From the NCBI GenBank assembly GCA_002825465.1, contig PJER01000012.1:5034-69033 (forward strand): DNA of 64,000 nt, given 5' to 3'. Origin of the DNA: Candidatus Thorarchaeota archaeon MP8T_1 (GTDB lineage: Archaea > Asgardarchaeota > Thorarchaeia > Thorarchaeales > Thorarchaeaceae). The notes beneath the pieces are model-generated. The model was given only the letters and a program-made list of their open reading frames with translations. It did no database searches and was not told the DNA's origin. Shown here in pieces: positions 16,511 through 25,876 of the stretch. The position numbers were made by a program, and so were the translations under genes. Position 1 is the first letter of the stretch. Every line of letters begins with the position of its first letter.

Positions 16511-17950
16511 TTATTCGTCTTCCTCTCGTATTGTATCAAGCATTCCTTGGAATGCTCTAGCCAATTCACCTATCTCATCATCTTTTGAGATATACGATTG
16601 GTCCACCTGTAGATCTGCTGTATCCAAAGGTTGGTCTCGGATTCTTGCAGCTGCATTTCTGGTGGCAAGATCCATCAGATATTGCAGAGGTCTTGTGATT
16701 GTATTGGATATCGACACTGCAACAATTCCTGCTATCACTATTCCACCAATAGTGACGAAAAGTATGAACTGAGCTGCTTCCGCATTTGCTGCAGCAATTC
16801 GGGCTTCAAGTGGTGGTATAGATTGTAGCACTTCATCAAGTGGAACTGATATTACACAGATATACCCTCCTTTGCCAACGGGAGTGAATACCAATATTCT
16901 CTCACTGTCATCTCTGGTGTATCGTAGAGTTCCAGAAGTTTCTGAGACTAGAACCGCTCTGATAGTGTCCATGTCATTTTCATCGAGTGGATTTGCTGAA
17001 CTAGTATCTTGTTCTACAGAGAGAAGATATGGTAGTCCACCAAAGTAATCTGTGTCCTCTACTTCAGGATGTGCAACAATTTCACCAAGTGAGTTGAGGA
17101 GAAATGCATAGCCACTCTCCAAAACACTCACGTCAATGACTTTGTCTTGGATATCACTAATGGTAATATCACCTGAAATAACAGCTAGTGGAAGTCCCCC
17201 ACTATAGACGAGTTTTCCGATTGAGATTAGTAAGACATCATCAAACTCATCATAATACGGATCGACAAAGACAACGTCACCACGACCGTCAGCAATCGCA
17301 GTATACCAATCTTCATCTGTTGGATCATATCCTGGGAAATCAAGGAGACTTCCTGGATAGTTGATGAAGAGACCATCATCGGCAAATGCGATATACAGCC
17401 ATCTGAAATCAAGTTGATCATGAATTGCCTTGAAGATGTAATCCATGTTTGAGACCGTACCTAACTTGTCTGCCTCAGCCGCTTCATAGATTCCATAATT
17501 TGATGCGTCGTAGTCTCGTTGGAACCAACTACTATAGGTCCATGAAACATTCAGATCGTAATTTGCATCATAGTGATTATCTGAAGGGGGTGATGCGATG
17601 GATGCGTTCTCAAAGATCTCATGGAAGTAGACCTCCCTATTTGCATATGTCGAACCTGCAGCAAATAGTGATTCTAGTTCTGTTGCGGCAGCCTCTATCA
17701 TACTCTGCGCACTTGCTAACTTCTGGTTGATAACTAAAGCAGTCTTTTCAGCGGTCTTTTCCATGTTCGTTTCAATCTGTGTTTCAAGAGCCAATGAGCT
17801 CTGGTCTCTCGTGAAATTACCTATGATATTAACAAAGGTCAAGGACACGAATCCAGTTGCTGACAGCGAAATCAGTGAAATCACTAGGAATGTCAAGATG
17901 ACATTGGTTCGGAATTTTCCTTTCTTCTTTGTTTGTGTTGATTGTGCCAT
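16511..17950 (-). CDS. dCache-HAMP transmembrane receptor without output domain
   Basis: A 479-residue membrane receptor. TM1 is at ~19-42. A large extracellular double-Cache sensor spans roughly 60-380; typical dCache features are the WYTAIADGRG and VFVDPYYD stretch and SGYAFLLNSLGEIVAHP. TM2 is at ~395-418 and a HAMP linker follows (NTITRPLQYLMDLA ... ISKDDEIGELARAFQGML). The protein then stops: there is no kinase, methyl-accepting or cyclase domain. Its sensor resembles that of the 952-residue neighbour 13 bases upstream, so both may sense the same small ligand, and signal output may pass through that partner. A strong GGAGGAG precedes the start. Confidence 0.85.
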   Translation of the reverse strand: MAQSTQTKKKGKFRTNVILTFLVISLISLSATGFVSLTFVNIIGNFTRDQSSLALETQIETNMEKTAEKTALVINQKLASAQSMIEAAATELESLFAAGSTYANREVYFHEIFENASIASPPSDNHYDANYDLNVSWTYSSWFQRDYDASNYGIYEAAEADKLGTVSNMDYIFKAIHDQLDFRWLYIAFADDGLFINYPGSLLDFPGYDPTDEDWYTAIADGRGDVVFVDPYYDEFDDVLLISIGKLVYSGGLPLAVISGDITISDIQDKVIDVSVLESGYAFLLNSLGEIVAHPEVEDTDYFGGLPYLLSVEQDTSSANPLDENDMDTIRAVLVSETSGTLRYTRDDSERILVFTPVGKGGYICVISVPLDEVLQSIPPLEARIAAANAEAAQFILFVTIGGIVIAGIVAVSISNTITRPLQYLMDLATRNAAARIRDQPLDTADLQVDQSYISKDDEIGELARAFQGMLDTIREEDE

Positions 17951-17963
17951 TTTTCATCTCCTC

Positions 17964-20822
17964 CTAGTAATCTACTGTCGTTCCTCCCACTTCGAGTTGT
18001 GCCATCAAGACTCCAATCTTCTCAAAGGCTTTCTCAATATCTAATCTCACATCTACACTATCTACAACTGATAGATACTGTCCCTGTGGGATATTATCAC
18101 AGATTGACTCCAGAAGTTCTTCTGTTGTCATCCTTTGCCCAGTCTTTCTTGACTTCAGTCTCTTCTTTGTATCAACTGGTAGTGCAAGTTCCTGACCCAC
18201 TCCAATGACAATGAGGTTGACATCGAGATGATTGTCTCGAATGAATCCCTCTATCGTGCGTGGTCTATTACGCGCAATTCGATCTCTCTCAGTGAATATC
18301 CCCTCAAGAGCATCCAGTGAATAAGTGTCAGAACTATTATCTTGCCCATCAGTCAATGCAATGACCCATCTGTGCTCGCTTGACTCAATCTTGTTCAGTT
18401 CTTCAAGAGCCCTTCCTAATGCATCATAGAATGCAGTAGCATAGTTTGGATACTTGAGTGAATCAAGAGCTCGTACAATCTTACTTTCATCCTCCGAAAC
18501 ATCACCTTTGACGGTGAGTGGGAGTATCTCACGGTAGGTTGAATTGAAGATGATTATTGAGACTGCATCCTGTGGATTGACTTGACTATGCAGAATTTCC
18601 TTTGCTCCGTCTACTGCTGCTTTAATTCTATTCTGAGCCTGCATGCTTCCCGAATAGTCAATTACAAAGGTGACGCTCTTCTTGTATAGGATTGAACGTC
18701 TGAGTCGTTCTGCTTTTCTTCGGACTTCGTGACTTGGTTTATTCAACTGATCTAGCACATCAGCTAGTCGTTGCATTGCAAAAACTACAAGCCACATTTC
18801 GTCAGTAGCTTGACCAAATTTAATTGCACTATTATATTCGTCCTCAGCTTTGTTCCACTTTGTTTGAACTTGATAAAGTTCTCCTTCATGATAGTGGATG
18901 TAGGCAAGACTTCTATCATATCCAATGGATTTGGCAGTCTTCTGTGCTTCATCAAACTTAGATTGTGCTTGACTATACCGACCATCTCGCATCAGGACTA
19001 GACCCATTGCATCATACCTTCTGGCAAGACCATATGTATTCTTGATTGTTAGATCAATTGCTTCTGCATCTTCTAGAAGGGTCATAGCTCGCTCCACATT
19101 TTTACGATCCATCTCAACGAGTGCCATGTTATGATACGTTGATGCTATTCTCATCATTGCATCCTTCTCATCTGCTCCTTCTTCCTTTGCACGTTCGAGA
19201 AGTCGCTGAGAAATAGATAGAGATTGATTGTAGTAGTCCATCGCATTGGCAGTATCTCCCCTTTGTCGGAAGACATTGCCAATATTGAGGAGCATAGTTT
19301 GTTCTCCAACATCAATCTGGAGTCTTCTACTTATTTCAAGGAGATTCTGATAGTTTGCCAGAGCACGTCTTAGGTCTCCTCGGATAAATGCCTGATTTCC
19401 AAAACGACATGCTTCTTGGAAACTTAACAAGGCATCTACTGTTGTCCCTACTTCTTCATACATTGCTCCCGCAGTTGTTACACCTCGCGTGAAGTCTTGT
19501 TTTGCCATTTTATTCACTAATCGAGTCATCTCACTTATTGGTTCAACCACTGCTCTGCCTCTTCTTGAGGAAACTGTTGATACAACTGCTGCAACTGCTG
19601 CAAGGATTCCTGCTAAGACACCAGTGAGTATCAAAGTTCTAGTTGCAACAAGATTGAGAATCTCTGTAGCTGGTGCTACAACATCTGCATCAGGAACTAC
19701 AACTACTAGAATGTAATCTGTGTTTAGAATGTTCACAAACGAAAGATGCCATGTCTGACTATCTTTCTGATATTCTAGAAGTCCACTTTCTTCTGTAAGT
19801 ACATGAGTATTCAATAGATTACCGAAAGCAGTGGCTTCTGAACTACCTGTTGTACCAAATTCAAGAGTTTCAATTGATGCAACATCTTCATCAAACAGTG
19901 GCTGTTCTGGATGAGCCACGACATCCCCATTCTTATCAAGAAGAAATGCATAACCATTGGTTGAAACGTCTAGATTGAGAACATTATCAAGTACGGTACT
20001 CATTGTAACATCTGCAGAGACTACACCGATAAGAGTCCCATTATCATAATACACTGGTCTTCCCATAGAAATGACCAAACCAACTGGATCGATATACGGT
20101 GCGGTGAATGTGATACTGTTATCTGATTCATCCACTGTTGCAACGCTTGTGTACCACTCTTCACTATTAGCATCATAATCTTGACCTGGTCCATTCCAGT
20201 CATAGAAATAGGATAATTGATCAAAGGGATAGTTCCTAAACAAGTGCTGATCGGATACAGCCAAATCAAAGCCCATGTAAAGCCACTTGTAGTCTGGATT
20301 CATAGCATGCAATGATTTGAAAATATCAATCATATTTGACGAATAATCAAGTGCGTTTGCTGTTAGTACAGAATGGTCCAGTGGATCATTATTGTTCCAT
20401 TCATTACGAGGTATGAAATAACAATCGGTTTCAAATGAGATATAATCCGATTCATAGGACTCTGTAATCTCGGGGTCTGTTTCAAACGTCAACGCACCTA
20501 CACTTGGGTCCCATACAGGATCCCAATAATGCGAATATTGTGGCGTTGCAGAAATCCTGTTGTTAAACAAATCTTCACAATATTGCTCCATCATATAGAC
20601 TCCATCGATATAGCTTTGCCATCTCTCCTGAATGAAGAGTGCTGTATCATTAGATAGTCTCTGGAGGTTTTCGAGTTCCTCAGCTTTTAACGCCTCAGCA
20701 GCATCTCCTGCATTTGCATTGGATACGGTGAAGATCTCACCGATTGATAATGCTGAAATGACCAGCATGGGAACCAATGCCACAACGACGAATGTGACAA
20801 CTATTCTCTTTGAGATATCCAT
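17964..20822 (-). CDS. dCache-HAMP-TPR-VWA receptor
   Basis: A 952-residue protein with an unusual domain order. TM1 (~8-30) leads to an extracellular dCache sensor (~45-375; WYTSVATV, FTAPYIDP and NGYAFLLDKNGDVVAHP are Cache-like). TM2 (~388-412) leads to a HAMP-like linker. About six TPR-type repeats follow (~460-700; e.g. RALANYQNLLEISRR, NAMDYYNQSLSISQRL, KAEDEYNSAIKFG). A cytoplasmic von Willebrand A domain closes the protein, with an intact MIDAS (VIDYSGSMQ near residue 722 and ALTDGQDNSS). No kinase is present. It would convert ligand binding outside into TPR/VWA-mediated assembly inside. It is in a tight operon with a propeller protein and a second dCache receptor. Confidence 0.86.
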   Translation of the reverse strand: MDISKRIVVTFVVVALVPMLVISALSIGEIFTVSNANAGDAAEALKAEELENLQRLSNDTALFIQERWQSYIDGVYMMEQYCEDLFNNRISATPQYSHYWDPVWDPSVGALTFETDPEITESYESDYISFETDCYFIPRNEWNNNDPLDHSVLTANALDYSSNMIDIFKSLHAMNPDYKWLYMGFDLAVSDQHLFRNYPFDQLSYFYDWNGPGQDYDANSEEWYTSVATVDESDNSITFTAPYIDPVGLVISMGRPVYYDNGTLIGVVSADVTMSTVLDNVLNLDVSTNGYAFLLDKNGDVVAHPEQPLFDEDVASIETLEFGTTGSSEATAFGNLLNTHVLTEESGLLEYQKDSQTWHLSFVNILNTDYILVVVVPDADVVAPATEILNLVATRTLILTGVLAGILAAVAAVVSTVSSRRGRAVVEPISEMTRLVNKMAKQDFTRGVTTAGAMYEEVGTTVDALLSFQEACRFGNQAFIRGDLRRALANYQNLLEISRRLQIDVGEQTMLLNIGNVFRQRGDTANAMDYYNQSLSISQRLLERAKEEGADEKDAMMRIASTYHNMALVEMDRKNVERAMTLLEDAEAIDLTIKNTYGLARRYDAMGLVLMRDGRYSQAQSKFDEAQKTAKSIGYDRSLAYIHYHEGELYQVQTKWNKAEDEYNSAIKFGQATDEMWLVVFAMQRLADVLDQLNKPSHEVRRKAERLRRSILYKKSVTFVIDYSGSMQAQNRIKAAVDGAKEILHSQVNPQDAVSIIIFNSTYREILPLTVKGDVSEDESKIVRALDSLKYPNYATAFYDALGRALEELNKIESSEHRWVIALTDGQDNSSDTYSLDALEGIFTERDRIARNRPRTIEGFIRDNHLDVNLIVIGVGQELALPVDTKKRLKSRKTGQRMTTEELLESICDNIPQGQYLSVVDSVDVRLDIEKAFEKIGVLMAQLEVGGTTVDY

Positions 20823-20883
20823 TTTCTCTTTCTCCGTACGTTATCATAAATTCCATTCTTGACCATCATTTCTAATGAATTTC

Positions 20884-22320
20884 CTACCCTGTCTGTGCTC
20901 TCAGTTCCTCAACGAGTCTTTCTGCAAATTCACGAGAGCTCATTTTCTCATCTAATGCAAATAAGTCTCCATTTAATGTGCCTTGAATAATTCCCTCTCC
21001 GAGAAGGATAATCAGTGTCCTTCTCAATAAAGAGCGATCAACACCTGTTTCCTTTTCCATATTGCTTACATTGACCGTATCTGCACCTTTTAGCAAATCT
21101 AGAAGGATTAATTCAATATTCTTTGCCTCTTTTTCTTGGATTTTCTTGTACTTGACTTTCTTAGTTCTGACAAAGGTACTCCCATCAATATACCCCTCTA
21201 TATCTCCACTCTGAATCATAGCTTGAAGACTTCGGCGAAGATTGTATGCTGCAGGTCGAGGTAGGGTTTTTCGAAGTATCCTATCCAACTCTTTTAATTT
21301 GATTTGAGAGTGTTTTCCAGTAATCGAATCAATACTTTCCTGAATGTATTCTTCAATCACGTATTCTTCAATGACCTCTAATGTTGCTCCGCAAGATTCA
21401 CACTTTGGTGTTTCCGGAGAGGCAGGCGCTCCACAGTTGCCGCATCTTATAGATCTTCGATAAAGAATTTCCTTTGTAGAACCAATTTGCTGAAGAATCA
21501 CTTTCTCACTTCGTGATGCTTTTCCTGATTCTTGAACTTCCCAGAAACTTAACCTTCTATCCTTCGTACTGACTACCAAGTATGCAATATCTGAAATATC
21601 ATCAGGTACTCCAGTTGCAATTGCTCGAGGTACATTACTGACTTCAAGCCGGTTAACTTCGTTTCCATCGATATCCCATATCCTGAGAGTTGACGAAAGA
21701 TCTCCTGTAACGAATAATACTCTTTCATCAAATGAGAGAACTGCAAAGACAGAGATTCTACTGCCAAGTTGCAGTTCTTTTAGTCGATATCCAGCTGAAG
21801 TCAGAATTGTTATCTTACCATTCTTATCTGCGATTACAACTTCTAGCTCAGTATCTTTTGTAATGTCTTCCAACCAGATATCTGCTATCGGACTATCAAC
21901 ATTTCTCGTGAAGATTGCATCCTTGTCGTTATTATAGAGAATCACTCTGTTATTTTGGAGAGCAACAGCAACCTCAGCAGCATCATCTCCATCAACATCT
22001 CGTGCATCACAAGCAACGACATCACTTTCCAATCGGATATTCCATACTGTACTACCTCTGTGATCAACAACAAGTACCTTCTTACCTACTCCCCCAACAA
22101 GAGCATCCATTCCTTCTCCCTCAATATCTGCAACTGCGATACATCTAACTTTACTACTCCACTTTCGAGTACTGTGCAGTGTGCCCTTTGAGTCGAAGAT
22201 TCTCATCCTGTCGCCATAATCAAGAGAAAACACCTGAGCACTTGCATCTCTTTTCTGTCTCACATAGACAGAGTATACATTTGCTGTAGTTGTAACACTT
22301 GCTACTGCACGAATCTTCAA
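20884..22320 (-). CDS. Beta-propeller, zinc-ribbon and winged-helix protein
   Basis: A 478-residue cytoplasmic protein. Residues ~1-275 are repeated beta blades with VADIEGEG, DVDGDDAAEV, DITKDTELEV and WDIDGNEV motifs, typical of FG-GAP/WD-like propellers. A zinc ribbon follows (CGNCGAPASPETPKCESCGA, ~290-315). The C terminus has helical winged-helix-like segments (KLKELDRILRKTLPRPAAY and VSNMEKETGVDRSLLRRTLIILLGEG). It starts 62 bases upstream of the receptor genes on the same strand and is likely the first gene of their operon. It is plausibly a scaffold or effector for the VWA receptor; direct function unknown. No signal peptide. Confidence 0.75.
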   Translation of the reverse strand: MKIRAVASVTTTANVYSVYVRQKRDASAQVFSLDYGDRMRIFDSKGTLHSTRKWSSKVRCIAVADIEGEGMDALVGGVGKKVLVVDHRGSTVWNIRLESDVVACDARDVDGDDAAEVAVALQNNRVILYNNDKDAIFTRNVDSPIADIWLEDITKDTELEVVIADKNGKITILTSAGYRLKELQLGSRISVFAVLSFDERVLFVTGDLSSTLRIWDIDGNEVNRLEVSNVPRAIATGVPDDISDIAYLVVSTKDRRLSFWEVQESGKASRSEKVILQQIGSTKEILYRRSIRCGNCGAPASPETPKCESCGATLEVIEEYVIEEYIQESIDSITGKHSQIKLKELDRILRKTLPRPAAYNLRRSLQAMIQSGDIEGYIDGSTFVRTKKVKYKKIQEKEAKNIELILLDLLKGADTVNVSNMEKETGVDRSLLRRTLIILLGEGIIQGTLNGDLFALDEKMSSREFAERLVEELRAQTG

Positions 22321-22356
22321 ATCTTAATTCCGCTCCGTAAAGGAATTGTTGCATAG

Positions 22357-22365
22357 CAATATAAG
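22357..22365 (+). promoter_or_regulatory. TATA-like element, probable leaderless promoter
   Basis: CAATATAAG lies about 25-33 bases upstream of the deacetylase ATG (22390), the usual TATA-to-start-site distance in archaea. There is no Shine-Dalgarno motif before the ATG, so the mRNA is probably leaderless. Confidence 0.4.
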
Positions 22366-22389
22366 TGTGCACCGAATTCTCATCTCACA

Positions 22390-23466
22390 ATGAGCACTAG
22401 TAGAAAATGCACTGTTGGATTCCTCTGGAGTGAACTTCTTGAGACCTTTGATTTCGGAGAAAAGCATCCAATTCAAATTGGTCGTTTTACTATGCTTCAT
22501 GACTTTGTTGATGAGAAAGGTTTCCTGAAACAACCAAATGTTCACATGATAACGCCAGAGTTACTCTCCGAAGAACTCCTCTACAAGGTACACAATGACG
22601 AGTACCTGACAAAACTAAAGGAGATCTCCGAGACTGGAATAGGTGATATTGACATCGATACCCCTGGATTCAAGAATATCTACTTCAATACACGAATCAC
22701 ATCTGGTGCATCAGTCACAGGAGTTCGTTCTGTGATGTCTGGAGATGTTGATCATTTCATATCACCAACTGGTGGATTCCATCATGCGAAATATGAAGAT
22801 GGGGGAGGTTTCAGTATTGTCAACGATGTTGCAGCATGTGTATATGCATTGAAGGAACAAGGTCTCAAAAGAATCTTAATCACAGATTTTGATGTTCATC
22901 ATGCAAATGGGACACAGACATATTTCTACGATGATCCTGAGGTCATGCACATCTCGTTTCATGAAGATCCAGAATGGTTGTATCCTCACGATGGGTGGAT
23001 TACTGATATTGGAGATGGACCTGGTACTGGATATAACATCAATATGCACTTTCCGATGGATTCATGTGACTCTGTCTATCGATATGCTTTCGATGAATTA
23101 ATCCCTCCGTTGATTGATTTTTACAAGCCAGAATTCATCATTTTCATTCCAGGATTTGACAGTCTCTATACTGATCGATTGGCTCATCTCAACCTCACGA
23201 CTGATTTGATTCGCTATATCTCAGAATATATTCACTCTGCCGCTCATCTCCATTGCGATGGGAAGATGGGTGTCTTGACAGGGGGTGGATATACTCGAAA
23301 GTCATTGACATGGGGATTTGCTACTGTTATGTCTGTCCTTACTGGACATCCGTACCAGCCTCCACCGCAGACTCCGCCATATGATGATGATGAGGAGACT
23401 TGGGAGATAGTACGATCAAATGTTCGGCAAGTGAAGGAATTGGTCTTTTCTGAACTTGGTATCTAA
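22390..23466 (+). CDS. HDAC/AcuC family deacetylase
   Basis: A 358-residue arginase-fold deacetylase of the histone deacetylase / AcuC / acetylpolyamine amidohydrolase superfamily. The catalytic His pair is His131-His132 (GGFHHAK). Zinc ligands Asp168 and His170 sit in TDFDVHHANG, the third is Asp257 in IPGFDSLYTD, and the transition-state Tyr301 is in LTGGGY. In place of the usual GFDAH, it has GFDSLY. It would hydrolyse acetyl-lysine or acetylated polyamines; the arginine decarboxylase operon nearby makes a polyamine substrate worth considering, but this is inference. Its stop overlaps the stop of the convergent corrinoid-protein gene by 4 bases. Confidence 0.85.
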   Translation: MSTSRKCTVGFLWSELLETFDFGEKHPIQIGRFTMLHDFVDEKGFLKQPNVHMITPELLSEELLYKVHNDEYLTKLKEISETGIGDIDIDTPGFKNIYFNTRITSGASVTGVRSVMSGDVDHFISPTGGFHHAKYEDGGGFSIVNDVAACVYALKEQGLKRILITDFDVHHANGTQTYFYDDPEVMHISFHEDPEWLYPHDGWITDIGDGPGTGYNINMHFPMDSCDSVYRYAFDELIPPLIDFYKPEFIIFIPGFDSLYTDRLAHLNLTTDLIRYISEYIHSAAHLHCDGKMGVLTGGGYTRKSLTWGFATVMSVLTGHPYQPPPQTPPYDDDEETWEIVRSNVRQVKELVFSELGI

Positions 23467-24098
23467 GAGAGTTCTTCAAGGAATCTTTTGGCAATTTTGA
23501 CTGAACTCATTGCATCTTTTCCAAATGCATCTGCACCTGTATATTCAACAATACTCTGATCGATATCTCCTCCACCAATCATGACCTTTACTTTATCACG
23601 AAGTCCAGCTTCTTTTAGAGCTTCGATAGTTTTCTTCATAACATCATGAGTAATGGTGATTAATCCACTTAGAGCAAGTACCTTGGCACCAGTTTCTCTC
23701 AATTTATCAATGAATTTCTCAGCGGAAACATCCTCACCAAGATCAAATACCTCAAACCCATTTGACAGCAGAAATGCAACGACTAGGTTTTTTCCAATGT
23801 AATGAACATCGCCTTCAACTGTCCCAATTACGATCTTTCCACTTCCCAAACTCTTGTCTTGACTGGCTAGTAGTTTAGGTTCTAGAATCTCCATGGATCG
23901 TTTGAATAATTCCGCTGACATAACGAGTTCAACCAAAAAATACTCGTTATTGGAAAATCTTTCACCAACAATATCCATGCCTTTCTTCAAATCCCCGAGA
24001 ATATCAAATGGTTGTTTTCCTTCAGATAGATACTGATTTACGAGGGCAATCACTCTCTCATCATCAATATCTGCCATCGCGGTAACTAGGTCGGTCAT
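23463..24098 (-). CDS. Cobalamin-binding corrinoid protein (MtbC/MtaC-like)
   Basis: A 211-residue two-domain corrinoid protein. An N-terminal helical cap (~1-85) is followed by a Rossmann-like B12 domain. The cobalt ligand motif DxHxxG is Asp97-Val-His99-Tyr-Ile-Gly102 within GTVEGDVHYIGKN. The downstream SxL (LSGL) and GG (IGGGDID) motifs that hold the nucleotide tail are present. Such proteins shuttle methyl groups between a substrate methyltransferase and a pterin or CoM-type acceptor. No MttB, MtaB or MtbB methyltransferase is in the window. The activator gene lies 67 bases upstream on the same strand. Confidence 0.9.
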   Translation of the reverse strand: MTDLVTAMADIDDERVIALVNQYLSEGKQPFDILGDLKKGMDIVGERFSNNEYFLVELVMSAELFKRSMEILEPKLLASQDKSLGSGKIVIGTVEGDVHYIGKNLVVAFLLSNGFEVFDLGEDVSAEKFIDKLRETGAKVLALSGLITITHDVMKKTIEALKEAGLRDKVKVMIGGGDIDQSIVEYTGADAFGKDAMSSVKIAKRFLEELS

Positions 24099-24165
24099 AG
24101 GTTATTGCTCCCATCATATACAGGATTATGAATCTAAGGAGTCTTGCCTAATCATATATCTTTGG

Positions 24166-25755
24166 TTAGAATATCCCTATGAATTTCAGAAATGTTTCTT
24201 GGAATTTTTTATGAGATGCAAGGTCCACATGCATAATATCATCAACAAATATTTCTGCAATCTCACGATTCTTCTTTGAGAGTAGTAATCCCTTCGCCCC
24301 TTCTCCGGCTGCATTACCAACAGGGACGACCTGTGAGATATCGACTCTCGGAAGTAGTCCTATTGCCAATGCATTTGATGGACGAATATAATTACCAAAT
24401 GCTCCCGCAAGGAGAATTCTATCGATTTTTGATACATCCAACTCCGCCTCCTCAAGAAGCAAGGCACACCCTGTTCGGATTGCAGCTTTTGCTAGCTGTA
24501 CCTGTCTTACATCTTTCTGAGTGAAAAGAACTTGATTTCCTACTGCTGATTCTTTTTTGTTGACAATAGTATATGCTCGTCCTATTTTCTCCTCTTCTAT
24601 AATTCGTTTGGAGTTCTTTTTCATCTGTCCTGAATCGTCTAATATGCCCACTCTATGAAGTTCTGCGACGATATCTACAATGGCTGATCCACAAATACCT
24701 CGTGGGTCGATACCTCCTATAATTACGGTCTGTGGTCTATCATCTTTATTACCAATGGAGAGATACTCGATTGCTCCTTCTTGTCCTCTCATACCATGAA
24801 GTATTGTAGCTCCCTCAAAAGCTGGACCTGCTGCTGCTGAACAACAGTACATCTCACCTCGATTTGACAGTACTATTTCACCATTTGTGCCGATATCAAT
24901 ACCAAGTACCACATCATCTACTTGATCTAACCGTTGAGAAAGAATGAATCCTACTGTATCGCCCCCAACATATCCTGCAATATTCGGAGGGAGATATAGT
25001 TCTGCTGTTGATTCGGGCATCAATCCTATTTGTTTTGCATCAATTATTGTTGATCCAGTAATTGAAGGCGAATATGGTTTCATTCCTAGAGGTTGAGTAT
25101 CTGCTTTGAGAAGTAGATGTTGCATAACAGTATTACCAACTACAACCATTCGACTGAGCTGACTCAGACCTATGTGTGAATTATCTAGGAGGTGTGCTAT
25201 TTGTTGATTGAGACTATCAACAACTCTCTGTTGAAGAATTTCTGCACCTCCTTCTTTCGAGGCATACTTAATTCTAGAGATGACATCTTCTCCAAATGCA
25301 CTTTGCGGATTCAATGATTGAGATTGCGAAATCTGAATTCCGTTAGAAAGATCGAGAAGGTAGACAACTACTGTAGTCGTACCAAGGTCAACTGCAATAC
25401 CAAATTGATCATCAAGTCCAGAATCACCTATCCATTCTCTCGATTCAGATGATGTAAGAATCTGTATTTGTCCCTCTCTTTTCGGGATTAAGATTCTAGT
25501 TCTCTCAATTATCTTTTGTCTGCATGCCAAACGAATCCCATTCTCAATCTCCTTGTTGGTCAGATGTTCTAAATCACGTTCTAGTGGATCTCCCGCAGGA
25601 TGCATTGAAACTTTGCATTTCCCACATGTCCCCCTCCCTCCACAGTCATTTGGTATATCAAGACCCGCTAAATGGGCCGCACTAAGCACAGTAGTTCCAC
25701 CTTTGACTAACACCCGTAATCCAGATGGTTCAAAGATAACTACAACATCCTGCAT
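24166..25755 (-). CDS. Reductive activator of corrinoid proteins (RamA/RACo-like, DUF4445)
   Basis: About 529 residues from the ATG at 25755. The N-terminal plant-type 2Fe-2S ferredoxin has Cys38, 44, 47 and 78 (CGGRGTCGKC ... LACRQ). A linker follows and then an ASKHA-fold ATPase (FGIAVDLGTTTVVVYLLDL; VLGIDIGTNGEIVL; ILLAGAFGNYI). These proteins use ATP to push an electron onto inactive Co(II) corrinoid, restoring Co(I). A longer frame to 25902 would add 49 residues without family character. It is paired with the corrinoid protein gene and is divergent from the reductive-dehalogenase-like gene, giving a three-gene corrinoid block. Confidence 0.9.
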   Translation of the reverse strand: MQDVVVIFEPSGLRVLVKGGTTVLSAAHLAGLDIPNDCGGRGTCGKCKVSMHPAGDPLERDLEHLTNKEIENGIRLACRQKIIERTRILIPKREGQIQILTSSESREWIGDSGLDDQFGIAVDLGTTTVVVYLLDLSNGIQISQSQSLNPQSAFGEDVISRIKYASKEGGAEILQQRVVDSLNQQIAHLLDNSHIGLSQLSRMVVVGNTVMQHLLLKADTQPLGMKPYSPSITGSTIIDAKQIGLMPESTAELYLPPNIAGYVGGDTVGFILSQRLDQVDDVVLGIDIGTNGEIVLSNRGEMYCCSAAAGPAFEGATILHGMRGQEGAIEYLSIGNKDDRPQTVIIGGIDPRGICGSAIVDIVAELHRVGILDDSGQMKKNSKRIIEEEKIGRAYTIVNKKESAVGNQVLFTQKDVRQVQLAKAAIRTGCALLLEEAELDVSKIDRILLAGAFGNYIRPSNALAIGLLPRVDISQVVPVGNAAGEGAKGLLLSKKNREIAEIFVDDIMHVDLASHKKFQETFLKFIGIF

Positions 25756-25876
25756 TATGATACCTATTTTGTAAGATAGAATTGTTGCCTTTAAGGAAAG
25801 AGGTTCAAGTTTTAGCATCCTAATAGAAGAACGTAAAAGTATCTCTACATGAGATTGTTGAAAAGGAGTCATTTCT

